Assembly: GCF_003062295.1 (NCBI RefSeq)
Contig: NZ_PYCN01000021.1
Location: forward strand, 62,001-126,000
Reading direction: 5' to 3'
DNA length: 64,000 nucleotides
Source of the DNA: Bradyrhizobium algeriense
GTDB lineage: Bacteria > Pseudomonadota > Alphaproteobacteria > Rhizobiales > Xanthobacteraceae
Of this stretch, positions 40,342-48,895 are shown piece by piece. The notes under the pieces were generated by a model, which saw only the letters and a list, made by a program, of their open reading frames with translations, ran no database searches and had not been told where the DNA came from. The translations under genes and the position numbers were made by a program. How positions within the stretch are numbered: position 1 is the stretch's first letter; each line of letters starts with the position of its first letter.

Positions 40342-42489
40342 GTGCGGATCGAGCAACGTAATTCGCTGAGACTGCTGCAATGGATGATGGTCGCTTCGCT
40401 GGCCCTCCCGTTGGCCCTGTTTGTATTTGCATCCGCCGTCTCCTGGGTCTCGATCCGCGAAACCGCCGACCGTGAAATCGAGCGCGCGCTGGATGTCGCG
40501 CACGAGCATGCGCTGAAAGTGTTCGAGACCATCGACCGCAGCCTGTCGGAGATGGCCGAGATCATCCGCGACGTTCCCGACGCCGAGATCGTTGCGCGCG
40601 AGCAATTGCTGCATCTGCGGCTGAAACAACTGGTCGCTTCGCTGCCGCAGGTGAAATCGGCCTGGATTTTCGACGCCAAGGGCCACGCCCTCGTCAACAG
40701 CCTGGTGATGCCGGCACCCGGGATCGATTTTTCCGACCGGGATTATTTCAGGGCCCACGCAGCCGCCGGCGATATCGGAACCTATATCGGTGAAGCGCTG
40801 AAGCCGCGGCCGCCCTATCAGGGCGCTGCGTTCTTCGGCGTCAGCCGACGACGGCCGAGCGAGGATGGCGGCTTCGCCGGCGTGCTGCAGGCTTCCGTGT
40901 TCCCGGAGTACTTCGAGAATTACTACGCCCGGATCGGCCGCGAGCCCGGCAGCTACTTCGTGCTCGGCCGGACGGACGGCACCGTGCTGGCGCGTTTCCC
41001 CACCGGCGACCGCGACATCCGTCTCGACCCCAAGGGCCCGATCGGGAAAACAATCGCCGCCAGTCCAACGGCCGGCCTCATCACGGTGACATCGCCGACC
41101 GACGGCATCGAACGCCGCCTGGGCTACCGGCGGCTCGCCGAATACCCGGTCTATGTCGGCGCCGGTCTAGAGACCTCGGCGATCCGCGCGCGCTGGCTGT
41201 CCACCATGAGCCAGCATCTGATCTTCGGCGCGCCGGCCACCGCGCTGCTGTTTGCCCTGTTGGGGCTGGCCTTGCGCCGGACGCGCCATCTCTATTTCGA
41301 GGCCGAGAAGCGGCAGGTGGCCGAAGAAGCGCTCAAGCACGGCCAGCGGCTGGAGGCGCTGGGCCAGCTCACCGGCGGCGTCGCGCATGACTTCAACAAT
41401 CTGCTCACGGTAATCCGCGCTTCGGTGGACCTGTTGCGGCGGCCCGACCTGCCGGAGCCGCGCCGGTTGCGCTATATCGATGCGATCTCCGATACCGTGA
41501 CCCGCGCCGCCAAGCTGACCGGGCAGTTGCTGGCTTTCGCGCGGCGGCAGACATTGAAGCCGGAGGTGTTCGAGGTCGGGCGAAGCGTGCAGACACTGGC
41601 CGAAATGATCGGCACCCTGATCGGTTCGCGCATCGAGATCGTCATCCTTGGCCCGGAAGAACCGTGCCTGGTCAACGCCGACGCCGGCCAGTTCGAAACC
41701 GCCATCATCAACATGGCCGTGAACGCGCGGGATGCCATGGAGGGCCGCGGACGGCTGACGATTGCGGTGGGCATGGCGGCCAGTCTGCCCAACGCCGCGC
41801 CCCTGTCGCAAAATCCCTATGGCTATGTTGCGATATCCGTCGCCGACACCGGCAGCGGCATCCCGCCGGATCAGTTCGAACGTATCTTCGAACCCTTCTT
41901 TACGACCAAGCAGGCCGGCCATGGCACCGGACTCGGCCTGTCGCAGGTGTTCGGCTTCGCCAGGCAATCCGGCGGCGAAGTGGCCGTCGCCAGCGAAGTC
42001 GGCAAGGGCAGTATTTTCACGCTGTACCTGCCGCGCACCGCCGGCAGCGGGAAATCGCGACAGACGCCGGCGGCGGATGCCTCGGCGATCGCCGGGAGCG
42101 GGATGTCGGTGCTGGTGGTCGAAGACAATTCCGAGGTCGGGCAATTCGCCACCGACGCACTGGCCGATCTCGGCTACACCACCCGCCTGGTCGGCAGCGC
42201 CGCGCATGCGCTCGAAGAGCTGGCCGTCGACGCCGATCGTTTCGATGTGGTGTTCACCGACGTGGTCATGCCGGGCATGACCGGCCTCGAACTCGCCCAG
42301 GAAATCCGCCGCCGGCACGCCGACCTGCCGGTCGTGCTGACCAGCGGTTACAGTCACGTGCTGTCGGAACATGGCAGCCACGGTTTCGAGTTGCTGCAAA
42401 AGCCCTATTCCGTCGAGCAGCTCTCGCGCGTGCTGCACCGGGTCGGCCGCCGGAAATTCAAACAGGCGTCGACAGCCGCGTCATTCTGA
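40342..42489 (+). CDS. Hybrid sensor histidine kinase with C-terminal receiver
   Basis: This 715-residue membrane kinase has one helix near residues 13-35 and a periplasmic sensing domain to about 285 (double-Cache-like, with LRLKQLVASLPQVKSAWIFD, PGIDFSDRDYFRAHAAAGDI). A second helix (~293-312) precedes the phosphoacceptor H349 in GGVAHDFNNLLTVIR. An ATPase domain (NMAVNARDAME, DTGSGIP, GTGLGLSQVFGFA) and a receiver starting near 587 (VLVVEDN) with D640 in FTDVVMPGMTG follow. The start codon is GTG at 40342. No cognate regulator gene is adjacent, so the target is unknown. Confidence 0.92.
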   Translation: MRIEQRNSLRLLQWMMVASLALPLALFVFASAVSWVSIRETADREIERALDVAHEHALKVFETIDRSLSEMAEIIRDVPDAEIVAREQLLHLRLKQLVASLPQVKSAWIFDAKGHALVNSLVMPAPGIDFSDRDYFRAHAAAGDIGTYIGEALKPRPPYQGAAFFGVSRRRPSEDGGFAGVLQASVFPEYFENYYARIGREPGSYFVLGRTDGTVLARFPTGDRDIRLDPKGPIGKTIAASPTAGLITVTSPTDGIERRLGYRRLAEYPVYVGAGLETSAIRARWLSTMSQHLIFGAPATALLFALLGLALRRTRHLYFEAEKRQVAEEALKHGQRLEALGQLTGGVAHDFNNLLTVIRASVDLLRRPDLPEPRRLRYIDAISDTVTRAAKLTGQLLAFARRQTLKPEVFEVGRSVQTLAEMIGTLIGSRIEIVILGPEEPCLVNADAGQFETAIINMAVNARDAMEGRGRLTIAVGMAASLPNAAPLSQNPYGYVAISVADTGSGIPPDQFERIFEPFFTTKQAGHGTGLGLSQVFGFARQSGGEVAVASEVGKGSIFTLYLPRTAGSGKSRQTPAADASAIAGSGMSVLVVEDNSEVGQFATDALADLGYTTRLVGSAAHALEELAVDADRFDVVFTDVVMPGMTGLELAQEIRRRHADLPVVLTSGYSHVLSEHGSHGFELLQKPYSVEQLSRVLHRVGRRKFKQASTAASF

Positions 42490-42493
42490 TGCG

Positions 42494-42688
42494 GTGGCCG
42501 ATCCCCATGATCCGAACGGCCGCAAGCCGGGCGATCAGGTTCAGGTCATGCCGGACGACTACGGCAAGATCGGTGTGCGCGGTGAAATCGTCGCGCTCTC
42601 GTCCCAGCACATCGCGATTCGAAGGCACCCCATCGCCGGCGAGGTGGTCGTGCATTTTCCGCGCGCGGGTTTCTGGTGCTTGCCGTAT
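42494..42688 (+). pseudogene. Probable C-terminal fragment of a glutathione S-transferase-type protein
   Basis: About 65 codons from GTG 42494 read DPHDPNGRKPGDQVQVMPDD, YGKIGVRGEIVALSSQHIAI and GEVVVHFPRAGFWCLPY. I recall this segment as the C-terminal extension of some rhizobial GST-like proteins; here the GST domain is absent. The frame has no stop of its own and continues to 43015, overlapping the start of the ABC transporter gene. It may be a small free-standing domain protein, but a remnant is more likely. Confidence 0.45.
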
Positions 42689-42741
42689 AGGGCCTCGGAA
42701 ACCGGCAGGGAACCTTTTGATTTACCTGCCGTTGTGACGCC

Positions 42742-44718
42742 ATGGCCAAGGCATCCAGCAAGCCCGATCCGCGCGCAGCCAAATCGGATGCCGCGGAAAA
42801 GGCGGAATTTGCCGAGGTTATCGCGGAAGCCGGCGATCACGTCGAGCCACCGCCGCCGGAGGTCGTCGAGCCGGATCCGGAATTGTCGCCTGAGGAGGCC
42901 GAGGAGGCGCGTAAGGATTATCTGCTGGCGCGGTTCTGGATCAGCGCGCGCGGCTATTGGGGCAGGAACGGCGACCGGCTGGCATGGCTGTTCTCGAGCG
43001 GGCTGCTGCTGCTGATTGTCGGCCACGTCGGCTTTCAATACGGCATCAATGTCTGGAACCGCGCGATCTTCGACGCCATCGAGAAGCGCGATTCCGCCAC
43101 CGTGTATTATCTCGCCGCGGTGTTCTTTCCGCTCGCGATCGGCAGCGTGCTGCTCGGCGTCGCCCAGGTATTCACCCGCATGGGTATCCAGCGCCGCTGG
43201 CGCGCCTGGCTGACCAACGCGGTGATATCGCGCTGGCTGGCCAGCGGCCGCTACTATCAACTCAATCTCGTTGGCGGCGATCACCAGAATCCGGAGTATC
43301 GCATCGCCGAGGATTTGCGGATCGCCACCGACTCTCCGGTGGACTTCGTCGCTGGTGTCACGTCGGCATTCCTGTCGGCTGCGACCTTCATCGTGGTGCT
43401 CTGGACCATCGGCGGCGCACTGACGGTGACGCTCGCGGGATCGACGATCACCATTCCCGGCTTTCTCGTCATTGCCGCCGTGCTTTACGCCGCGATCGCC
43501 TCGGGCTCGATCATGACGATCGGACGAAGCTTCGTGCAGGTGTCCGAGGACAAGAACCAGGCCGAGGCCGAATATCGCTATGCGCTGACGCGCGTGCGCG
43601 AGAACGGCGAAAGCATCGCGCTGCTCGGCGGCGAGGAGGAAGAGCGCGACGGCATCGACAAGACCTTTACAAAAGCTCTGCGGCAATGGGCGCGGCTCGC
43701 GGGCCAGCACATGCGCACCACGCTGGTATCGCAAGGATCGCATCTCATTGCACCCGTGGTGCCGCTATTGCTGTGCGCGCCGAAATTCCTCGACGGCAGC
43801 ATGAGCCTCGGACAGGTGATGCAGGCGGCTTCCGCCTTCACCATCGTGCAGACCGCGTTCGGCTGGCTGGTCGACAATTATCCGCGGCTCGCCGACTGGA
43901 ACGCCTGCGCGCGCCGCATCGCTTCGCTGATGATGTCGCTCGATGGCCTCGAGCGCGCCGAGCAGGGCGACGGCATCGGCCGCATCAAGCGCGGCGAGAC
44001 CGAGGGCGACGCCATGCTGAGCCTCAACGATCTCTCGGTCACGCTCGATGACGGCACCGCCGTCGTCGGTGAAACGGAGGTCGTCATCGAGCCCGGCGAG
44101 CGGCTGCTGGTGGCCGGCGAGTCCGGGACCGGCAAGAGCACGCTGGTCCGCGCGCTGGCGGGGCTGTGGCCATGGGGCGGCGGCAGCGTCAACTTCCACC
44201 CCGACCGCCGGCTCTTCATGCTGCCGCAAAAACCCTACATTCCGTCCGGCACGCTGCGTCGCGCGATCGCGTATCCCGGTGCGGCCGATGACTGGCTCAC
44301 TGAGCAGATCTGCGACGCGCTGCACAAGGTCGGCCTCGACCATCTCAAGGAGAAGATCGAGGAAGAGGGACCATGGGACCAGACGCTATCAGGCGGCGAG
44401 AAGCAGCGGCTGGCGTTTGCGCGCCTCCTGCTGCACAACCCCGACATCGTGGTGCTGGATGAGGCAACGTCGGCGCTCGACGAAAAGAGCCAGGACAAGA
44501 TGATGGAGATCGTCATCAAGGAGCTGCCGAAGGCCACCATCGTCAGCGTCGCCCATCGCGTCGAGCTGGAGGCGTTTCACAGCCGCAAGATCGTGCTGGA
44601 ACGGCGCAAGGGCGGCGCCAAGCTCGTCAGCGACGTCAACCTGATCCCGCGCATGGGCAGGCGACGCCTGCTCGGCCGCTTCCTGCGCCATCGGAAAGCC
44701 GCCAAGAAGGCGGCGTAG
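42742..44718 (+). CDS. BacA/SbmA-like ABC transporter (fused permease and ATPase)
   Basis: This 658-residue protein has an acidic, proline-rich N-terminal extension (to about residue 60), then an SbmA/BacA-type membrane domain (FWISARGYWGRNGDRLAWLF, FQYGINVWNRAIFDAIEKRD, DHQNPEYRIAEDLRIATDSP). The C-terminal ATPase has Walker A GESGTGKST near 459, signature LSGGEKQRLAFARLL near 549 and Walker B VVLDEATSALDE near 569. This layout matches the YddA/BclA group; in Bradyrhizobium BclA imports nodule peptides and is required for symbiosis with some legumes. Whether this copy is BclA or another paralogue cannot be told here. Confidence 0.87.
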   Translation: MAKASSKPDPRAAKSDAAEKAEFAEVIAEAGDHVEPPPPEVVEPDPELSPEEAEEARKDYLLARFWISARGYWGRNGDRLAWLFSSGLLLLIVGHVGFQYGINVWNRAIFDAIEKRDSATVYYLAAVFFPLAIGSVLLGVAQVFTRMGIQRRWRAWLTNAVISRWLASGRYYQLNLVGGDHQNPEYRIAEDLRIATDSPVDFVAGVTSAFLSAATFIVVLWTIGGALTVTLAGSTITIPGFLVIAAVLYAAIASGSIMTIGRSFVQVSEDKNQAEAEYRYALTRVRENGESIALLGGEEEERDGIDKTFTKALRQWARLAGQHMRTTLVSQGSHLIAPVVPLLLCAPKFLDGSMSLGQVMQAASAFTIVQTAFGWLVDNYPRLADWNACARRIASLMMSLDGLERAEQGDGIGRIKRGETEGDAMLSLNDLSVTLDDGTAVVGETEVVIEPGERLLVAGESGTGKSTLVRALAGLWPWGGGSVNFHPDRRLFMLPQKPYIPSGTLRRAIAYPGAADDWLTEQICDALHKVGLDHLKEKIEEEGPWDQTLSGGEKQRLAFARLLLHNPDIVVLDEATSALDEKSQDKMMEIVIKELPKATIVSVAHRVELEAFHSRKIVLERRKGGAKLVSDVNLIPRMGRRRLLGRFLRHRKAAKKAA

Positions 44719-44758
44719 TATTTTCTTCGTTCTTCCTGAAGCGGCGCGCCGAAGCTGC

Positions 44759-44843
44759 GTAGCCCGGATGGAGCGAAGCGCAATCCGGGATTCTTCTCAG
44801 CCGAGAGACATCCCGGGTTGCGCTTCGCTTCACCCGGGCTACA
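44759..44843. repeat. Dispersed palindromic repeat, family B copy 5
   Basis: GTAGCCCGGATGGAGCGAAG...GCGCTTCGCTTCACCCGGGC, ending CTAC. It lies between the ABC transporter and FkbM genes. Confidence 0.9.
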
Positions 44844-44870
44844 GACTGTTTCACGGCCACAAAACCGGCT

Positions 44871-45731
44871 ATGCATGCGCCGCTTCTACCCGAGGACTTT
44901 TGCTTGACGCCCGACAACGATCCGTCTCCTGCGCCGTTCGGCGCATTCGCTCCGAATGCCGCACAGGCCGCGATCATTCGGCTTGCCCACCGCACGCGGC
45001 TGAAGCGTGGCGCGTTCCGGCCCTGGCTGTCGCGGCTGGTGAATCTGCTGCGCGCGGGTCCCGTCGACGTGCCATATCAAGGCGCCTCGTTCCGCTTCTA
45101 CCATCAGGCCAGCGCCACCGAGCGCGGCGCGCTGTTCAATCCCGCCTACAACATCGAGGAGCTGGATTTCTTGCGCGCGCATGTGCCCGCGGGCGGGGTG
45201 TTCGTCGATGTCGGCGCCAATGTCGGCACCTATGCGCTTGCGCTTGCGCGCCATGTCGGCGCCGGCGGCAAGGTGATCGCGATCGAGCCGCATCCGGTCA
45301 CCCATGCGCGCCTCGCCTTCAACAACACAGCCTCCGGCCTCACCCAGGTGCGACTGGTCGCGGCCGCCGCCGGCCCCGCCGATGGCGAGCTGTTGATCGA
45401 AACCGACGGCGACAATCTCGGCGCCAGCCATATCGTATCGGGCGAGGCCTCCGCCAAGGCGATCAAGGTGCCCTCGCTGCGACTGCAGCGCATCCTCGAG
45501 GAGGCGGGTATCGCCCGTGTCGACGCGCTCAAGATCGATGTCGAAGGTTTTGAGGATCGCGTGCTGACCGGCTTCTTCGCCGACGCACCGCAGGCATTGT
45601 GGCCCCGCGCGGTCGTGATCGAGCATCTGTCAAAGGACGAGTGGCTGAACGACTGCATCGCCGACATGCGCGCGCGAGGCTATATCGAGACCGGCAAGAC
45701 CCGCAGCAACACGCTGCTGGCGCGAGGCTGA
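44871..45731 (+). CDS. FkbM-family methyltransferase
   Basis: This 286-residue SAM-dependent methyltransferase has motif I VFVDVGANVGTYALALA near residue 110, KVIAIEPHPVTHARLAFN near 138 and VDALKIDVEGFEDRVLTGFF near 222. FkbM-type enzymes O-methylate sugars or polyketides, so a role in modifying an envelope or exported glycan is plausible. The start is uncertain: ATG 44871, or a TTG some 33 bases later. Confidence 0.88.
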   Translation: MHAPLLPEDFCLTPDNDPSPAPFGAFAPNAAQAAIIRLAHRTRLKRGAFRPWLSRLVNLLRAGPVDVPYQGASFRFYHQASATERGALFNPAYNIEELDFLRAHVPAGGVFVDVGANVGTYALALARHVGAGGKVIAIEPHPVTHARLAFNNTASGLTQVRLVAAAAGPADGELLIETDGDNLGASHIVSGEASAKAIKVPSLRLQRILEEAGIARVDALKIDVEGFEDRVLTGFFADAPQALWPRAVVIEHLSKDEWLNDCIADMRARGYIETGKTRSNTLLARG

Positions 45732-45772
45732 GTTTCGTTTACCCGACCATTCCTCAACCGCAGGAGAGCTTG

Positions 45773-46159
45773 ATGATCGACCACATCGGATTTCCGGTTT
45801 CGGATTACGAACGCTCCAAGGCGTTCTACCTGAAAGCCCTGGCGCCGCTCGACTACACCCTCGTGATGGAAGTCACGCAGGAGCAACACAGCCACGATCC
45901 CGCGGCAGGCTTCGGCGCCAATGGAAAGCCCGATTTCTGGATCGGCGGCGAAGGCGGGTTGGACAAGCCGTTGCATGTCGCGATCGTAGCCAAGGACCGC
46001 GCCACGGTGGACGCGTTCTACAAGGCCGCCATGGCCGCCGGCGGGCGCGACAACGGCGCGCCGGGAATCCGCGCGCACTACCACCCGAACTATTACGGCG
46101 CGTTCGTGCTCGACCCCGACGGCCACAACATCGAGGCCGTCTGCCATACGCCGACATAG
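45773..46159 (+). CDS. VOC (glyoxalase/bleomycin resistance fold) protein
   Basis: This is a 128-residue single-domain vicinal-oxygen-chelate protein. It starts MIDHIGFPVSDYERSKAFYL with the metal-binding His, has LHVAIVAKDRATVDAFYKAA in the middle, and ends YGAFVLDPDGHNIEAVCH with the paired metal ligand. The substrate is unknown; relatives include lactoylglutathione lyase-like and antibiotic-binding proteins. CAGGAGAG precedes the ATG. Confidence 0.9.
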   Translation: MIDHIGFPVSDYERSKAFYLKALAPLDYTLVMEVTQEQHSHDPAAGFGANGKPDFWIGGEGGLDKPLHVAIVAKDRATVDAFYKAAMAAGGRDNGAPGIRAHYHPNYYGAFVLDPDGHNIEAVCHTPT

Positions 46160-46251
46160 TCGGTTCCGGCCGGTTCCATTGGCGAGGCGCGCGGGAACTT
46201 CGTGCCGACCTCGCCGTTGTCATTCCTGGAGTTGAAGCTTCGGGAGACGTG

Positions 46252-46482
46252 ATGCCGATCGAACCGCCGGAGATACCGCCGGCGACACCAGGACAACCAA
46301 CCGAGCCGCCGCCGGAGAACCCTCCGGGTAATCCTCGCCCGGAGGTGCCACCACCACTCCGTGAACCCGGTCAACCACCGCAACCGCAGGAGTTGCCGGG
46401 CAAGATGCCGGATGAGTTACCGATACGCGGGCCGAACGGCCCTCGCACCCCCAATCCTGCCACCGATCCGGGTGCCGGATGA
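46252..46482 (+). CDS. Small proline-rich protein
   Basis: A 76-residue protein made largely of Pro, Glu and Gly (IEPPEIPPATPGQPTEPPPE, PPPLREPGQPPQPQELPG) with no signal peptide or membrane helix. It is probably disordered. No function can be given. GGGAG lies six bases upstream of the ATG, which supports translation; a GTG at 46249 is also possible. Confidence 0.5.
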   Translation: MPIEPPEIPPATPGQPTEPPPENPPGNPRPEVPPPLREPGQPPQPQELPGKMPDELPIRGPNGPRTPNPATDPGAG

Positions 46483-46669
46483 ATACTTCGCCTGAACGCG
46501 CAATGAATAATGCTGCATGCAACCCATTGTGCTTATGAAATAAAAACCATCCGACCATTTGTAGGCCGCCACAATCCGGCCTAATGATTAGCCGCTCAAT
46601 CGACCAACTGACATGTCAATGAAGGCCGTTCCGTTGCTGTCAGGCCTTTCTTCGGGGACAAAGGACATC

Positions 46670-48739
46670 ATGACAAACCTTCGCATCCTGCTGCTCGCCA
46701 CGACTGCCTTGACGGCGACGCAGCTCGCGACCTCCGCATCGCATGCGCAGACCGCACCGCTTGTCGTGGCGCAAGCCAAGGAAAAGGACGAAGGAGCCCC
46801 GGGCGGCAGGCCCAAGGAGGCGCCGAAGGGGGCCCCACCGCCGGCTGCCGCGCCGAAGGCGCCCGCGCCGGCCGCTCCGCCACCCCCGGCTGCAGCACCT
46901 CCGCGTCCAGCAGCGCCGCCGCCGCCACCGCCTGCTGCGGCTCCGCCGCCGCGTCCGACGCCACCCCCGCCGCCTCCGGCAGCAGCGCCGCCCCCGCGCC
47001 CGACGCCACCTCCGCCGCCACCGGCGGCTGCGCCTCCGCGGCCGACACCACCTCCGCCTCCTCCCCCGGCTGCCGCGCCGAAGGCGCCGACCCCGCCTCC
47101 GCCGCCCCCTGCGGCTGCACCCGCGCGCCCGACGCCGACGCCACCTCCGCCGCCAGCAGCAGCGCCTGCGGCGCCGAAGCAACCGGCCGCACCGGCACCG
47201 GCTCCGACCCCGCCGCCGCCTTCATCTCAGAAGGCGACGCCATCGCCGACGCCGCCCCCGCCGGCTGGCGCCAAGCAGCCGCCGGCGCCTGCCACCACGC
47301 CGGCTCCGCAAACCCAAACCGCGCCACCGACCACCGCCCCTCCGCCTGGCGGAACCACAACGGCGCCGCCGCGTCCCGGCGCACCGGCGACGCCTCCGAG
47401 CGCGGGTGCCCCGACAACCGCGCCGACACCCGGAGCGCCGGGACGACCCGGCGCGCCAGCTCCGACTACACCGGGCGCAACTGCGCCGACCACACCGCCG
47501 GGACGACCCGGCGCGCCGCCTCCGGCTACGCCGGGCGCAACCGCACCGACGGCAACCCCTGCACCGACGACGAGCCCCGCGCCGGGCGCCGGCGGCGTTC
47601 CGACGGCACCGGGAGCCACGGCCCCCGCGGCGCCAGCCGCCGTGCCAGGCACGCCCGCCGCCACGCCACCGGCTGGCCGGGCACAGAATGCTCCACCGAC
47701 CGTCGCGCCGGCCTTCCGGCAGGCACCTCAGGTCACCGCACCGCTGCCGGCAGCCCCACCGCCGGCAGCCGGAATCACGGCCATTGCCCCGGGCGCTGCG
47801 CCTGTAGGCCCACGGCGGCTGGACGATTTCCGCGGCCAGCGCCGCGAGAGCCAGGAGGGCGGCCGAACCATCATCACCGAGCCCGGCCGGATCATCATTC
47901 GCGATCCCGGCGGACAGCAATATGTCCGCAGCAGCGAGGTCGACCGCTTCCGCTATGGTGCGCGTGACATCCAGACCCAGACCGTCGGCGGCGAGACCCG
48001 CACCGTCGTGATCAGGCCCGACGGCACGCAGGTGATCACCGTGACTGGCCGCGACGGTCAATTGATGCGCCGTATCCGCCGCGACGAGCGCGGCCGCGAG
48101 ATCATCATCATCGACAACAGCTACCGCGATCCGCGCGGGGGCGGCGGGTTCTATGTCAACCTGGCGCCGCCGGTGGTCCGCATTCCCTATAACCGCTACA
48201 TCGTCGACGCCGAGGAGGCGTCGCCGGAGGTACTCTACGAGACCATGATGGCCCCGCCGGTGGAACGGATCGAACGGCGTTATTCGCTGGACGAAATCCG
48301 CTACAGCCCGACCGTGCGCCAGCGCATGCCGAGCATCGACGTCAACACCATCAACTTCGAAACCGGATCGTGGGAAATCCCGCCCGATCAGGCGGCGAAG
48401 CTGCAGGCGATTGCCGACGGCCTAAACCGCGCGATGCAGCAAAATCCGCGGGCGGTGTTCCTGATCGAGGGCCATACCGACGCGGTCGGAAACGACGTCG
48501 ACAATCTGTCGCTGTCGGATCGGCGCGCCGAGTCCGCGGCCACCTTGCTGACGCAGCAGTTCAACGTGCCTGCGGAAAACCTGACCTCGCAAGGCTATGG
48601 TGAGCAGTATCTGAAGGAACAGATCGACGGGCCGAGCCCGATCAACCGGCGCGTCACCATCCGCAACATTACGCCGCTGCTCACTGGCGGTCAGGCGTCG
48701 CTGCCGCCGCCCCCACCCGGCACCGCGCCGCCGCGCTGA
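46670..48739 (+). CDS. OmpA-family protein with very long proline-rich region
   Basis: This 689-residue exported protein has a signal peptide (MTNLRILLLATTALTATQLA...SHAQ). About 340 residues of Pro/Ala/Thr-rich low-complexity sequence follow (residues ~44-384), with internal duplications such as PGRPGAPxPxTPGATAPT. Then come a folded region (DFRGQRRESQEGGRTIITE) and a C-terminal OmpA/MotB peptidoglycan-binding domain from about residue 560 (INFETGSWEIP, FLIEGHTDAVGNDVDNLSLS, LSDRRAESAATLL). It probably spans from the outer layer to peptidoglycan. The ATG at 46670 starts the signal peptide, with AAAGGA upstream. Confidence 0.88.
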   Translation: MTNLRILLLATTALTATQLATSASHAQTAPLVVAQAKEKDEGAPGGRPKEAPKGAPPPAAAPKAPAPAAPPPPAAAPPRPAAPPPPPPAAAPPPRPTPPPPPPAAAPPPRPTPPPPPPAAAPPRPTPPPPPPPAAAPKAPTPPPPPPAAAPARPTPTPPPPPAAAPAAPKQPAAPAPAPTPPPPSSQKATPSPTPPPPAGAKQPPAPATTPAPQTQTAPPTTAPPPGGTTTAPPRPGAPATPPSAGAPTTAPTPGAPGRPGAPAPTTPGATAPTTPPGRPGAPPPATPGATAPTATPAPTTSPAPGAGGVPTAPGATAPAAPAAVPGTPAATPPAGRAQNAPPTVAPAFRQAPQVTAPLPAAPPPAAGITAIAPGAAPVGPRRLDDFRGQRRESQEGGRTIITEPGRIIIRDPGGQQYVRSSEVDRFRYGARDIQTQTVGGETRTVVIRPDGTQVITVTGRDGQLMRRIRRDERGREIIIIDNSYRDPRGGGGFYVNLAPPVVRIPYNRYIVDAEEASPEVLYETMMAPPVERIERRYSLDEIRYSPTVRQRMPSIDVNTINFETGSWEIPPDQAAKLQAIADGLNRAMQQNPRAVFLIEGHTDAVGNDVDNLSLSDRRAESAATLLTQQFNVPAENLTSQGYGEQYLKEQIDGPSPINRRVTIRNITPLLTGGQASLPPPPPGTAPPR

Positions 48740-48760
48740 GGCGGGTCGTCACCGAATCAA

Positions 48761-48790
48761 AATGGCCGGGAGCGATCCCGGCCATTTTTT
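48761..48790 (+). terminator. Intrinsic terminator after the OmpA-family gene
   Basis: AATGGCCGGGA, GCGA and TCCCGGCCATT followed by TTTT. Confidence 0.9.
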
Positions 48791-48840
48791 GCTTCTTGTT
48801 TTGACGCGTTTTCTACCGCAGATAAGTCTACGCAATCTGC

Positions 48841-48895
48841 GCAAGCTTGATTGCTACGCGAACCGGTATCCGCTTCGCTCGAAAACGCTATCAGG
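48841..48895. repeat. Single copy of the trmD-rplS type repeat
   Basis: It contains CTACGCGAACCGGTATCCGC followed by TTCGCTCGAAAACGCTATC, the same core (AACCGGTnTCC) as the inverted pair at 12494-12605. It overlaps the stop end of the homocysteine methyltransferase gene. Confidence 0.6.

Noticed and set aside
44759..44843. tRNA-like or small RNA gene
   Set aside because: The sequence is a family B palindromic repeat found five times in the window and cannot form a cloverleaf.
46743..47807. 354-codon arginine-rich frame inside the OmpA-family gene
   Set aside because: It is the +1 shadow of the proline-rich repeat (CCG/CGC codons read as Arg/Pro). The signal peptide and OmpA domain are in the other frame.
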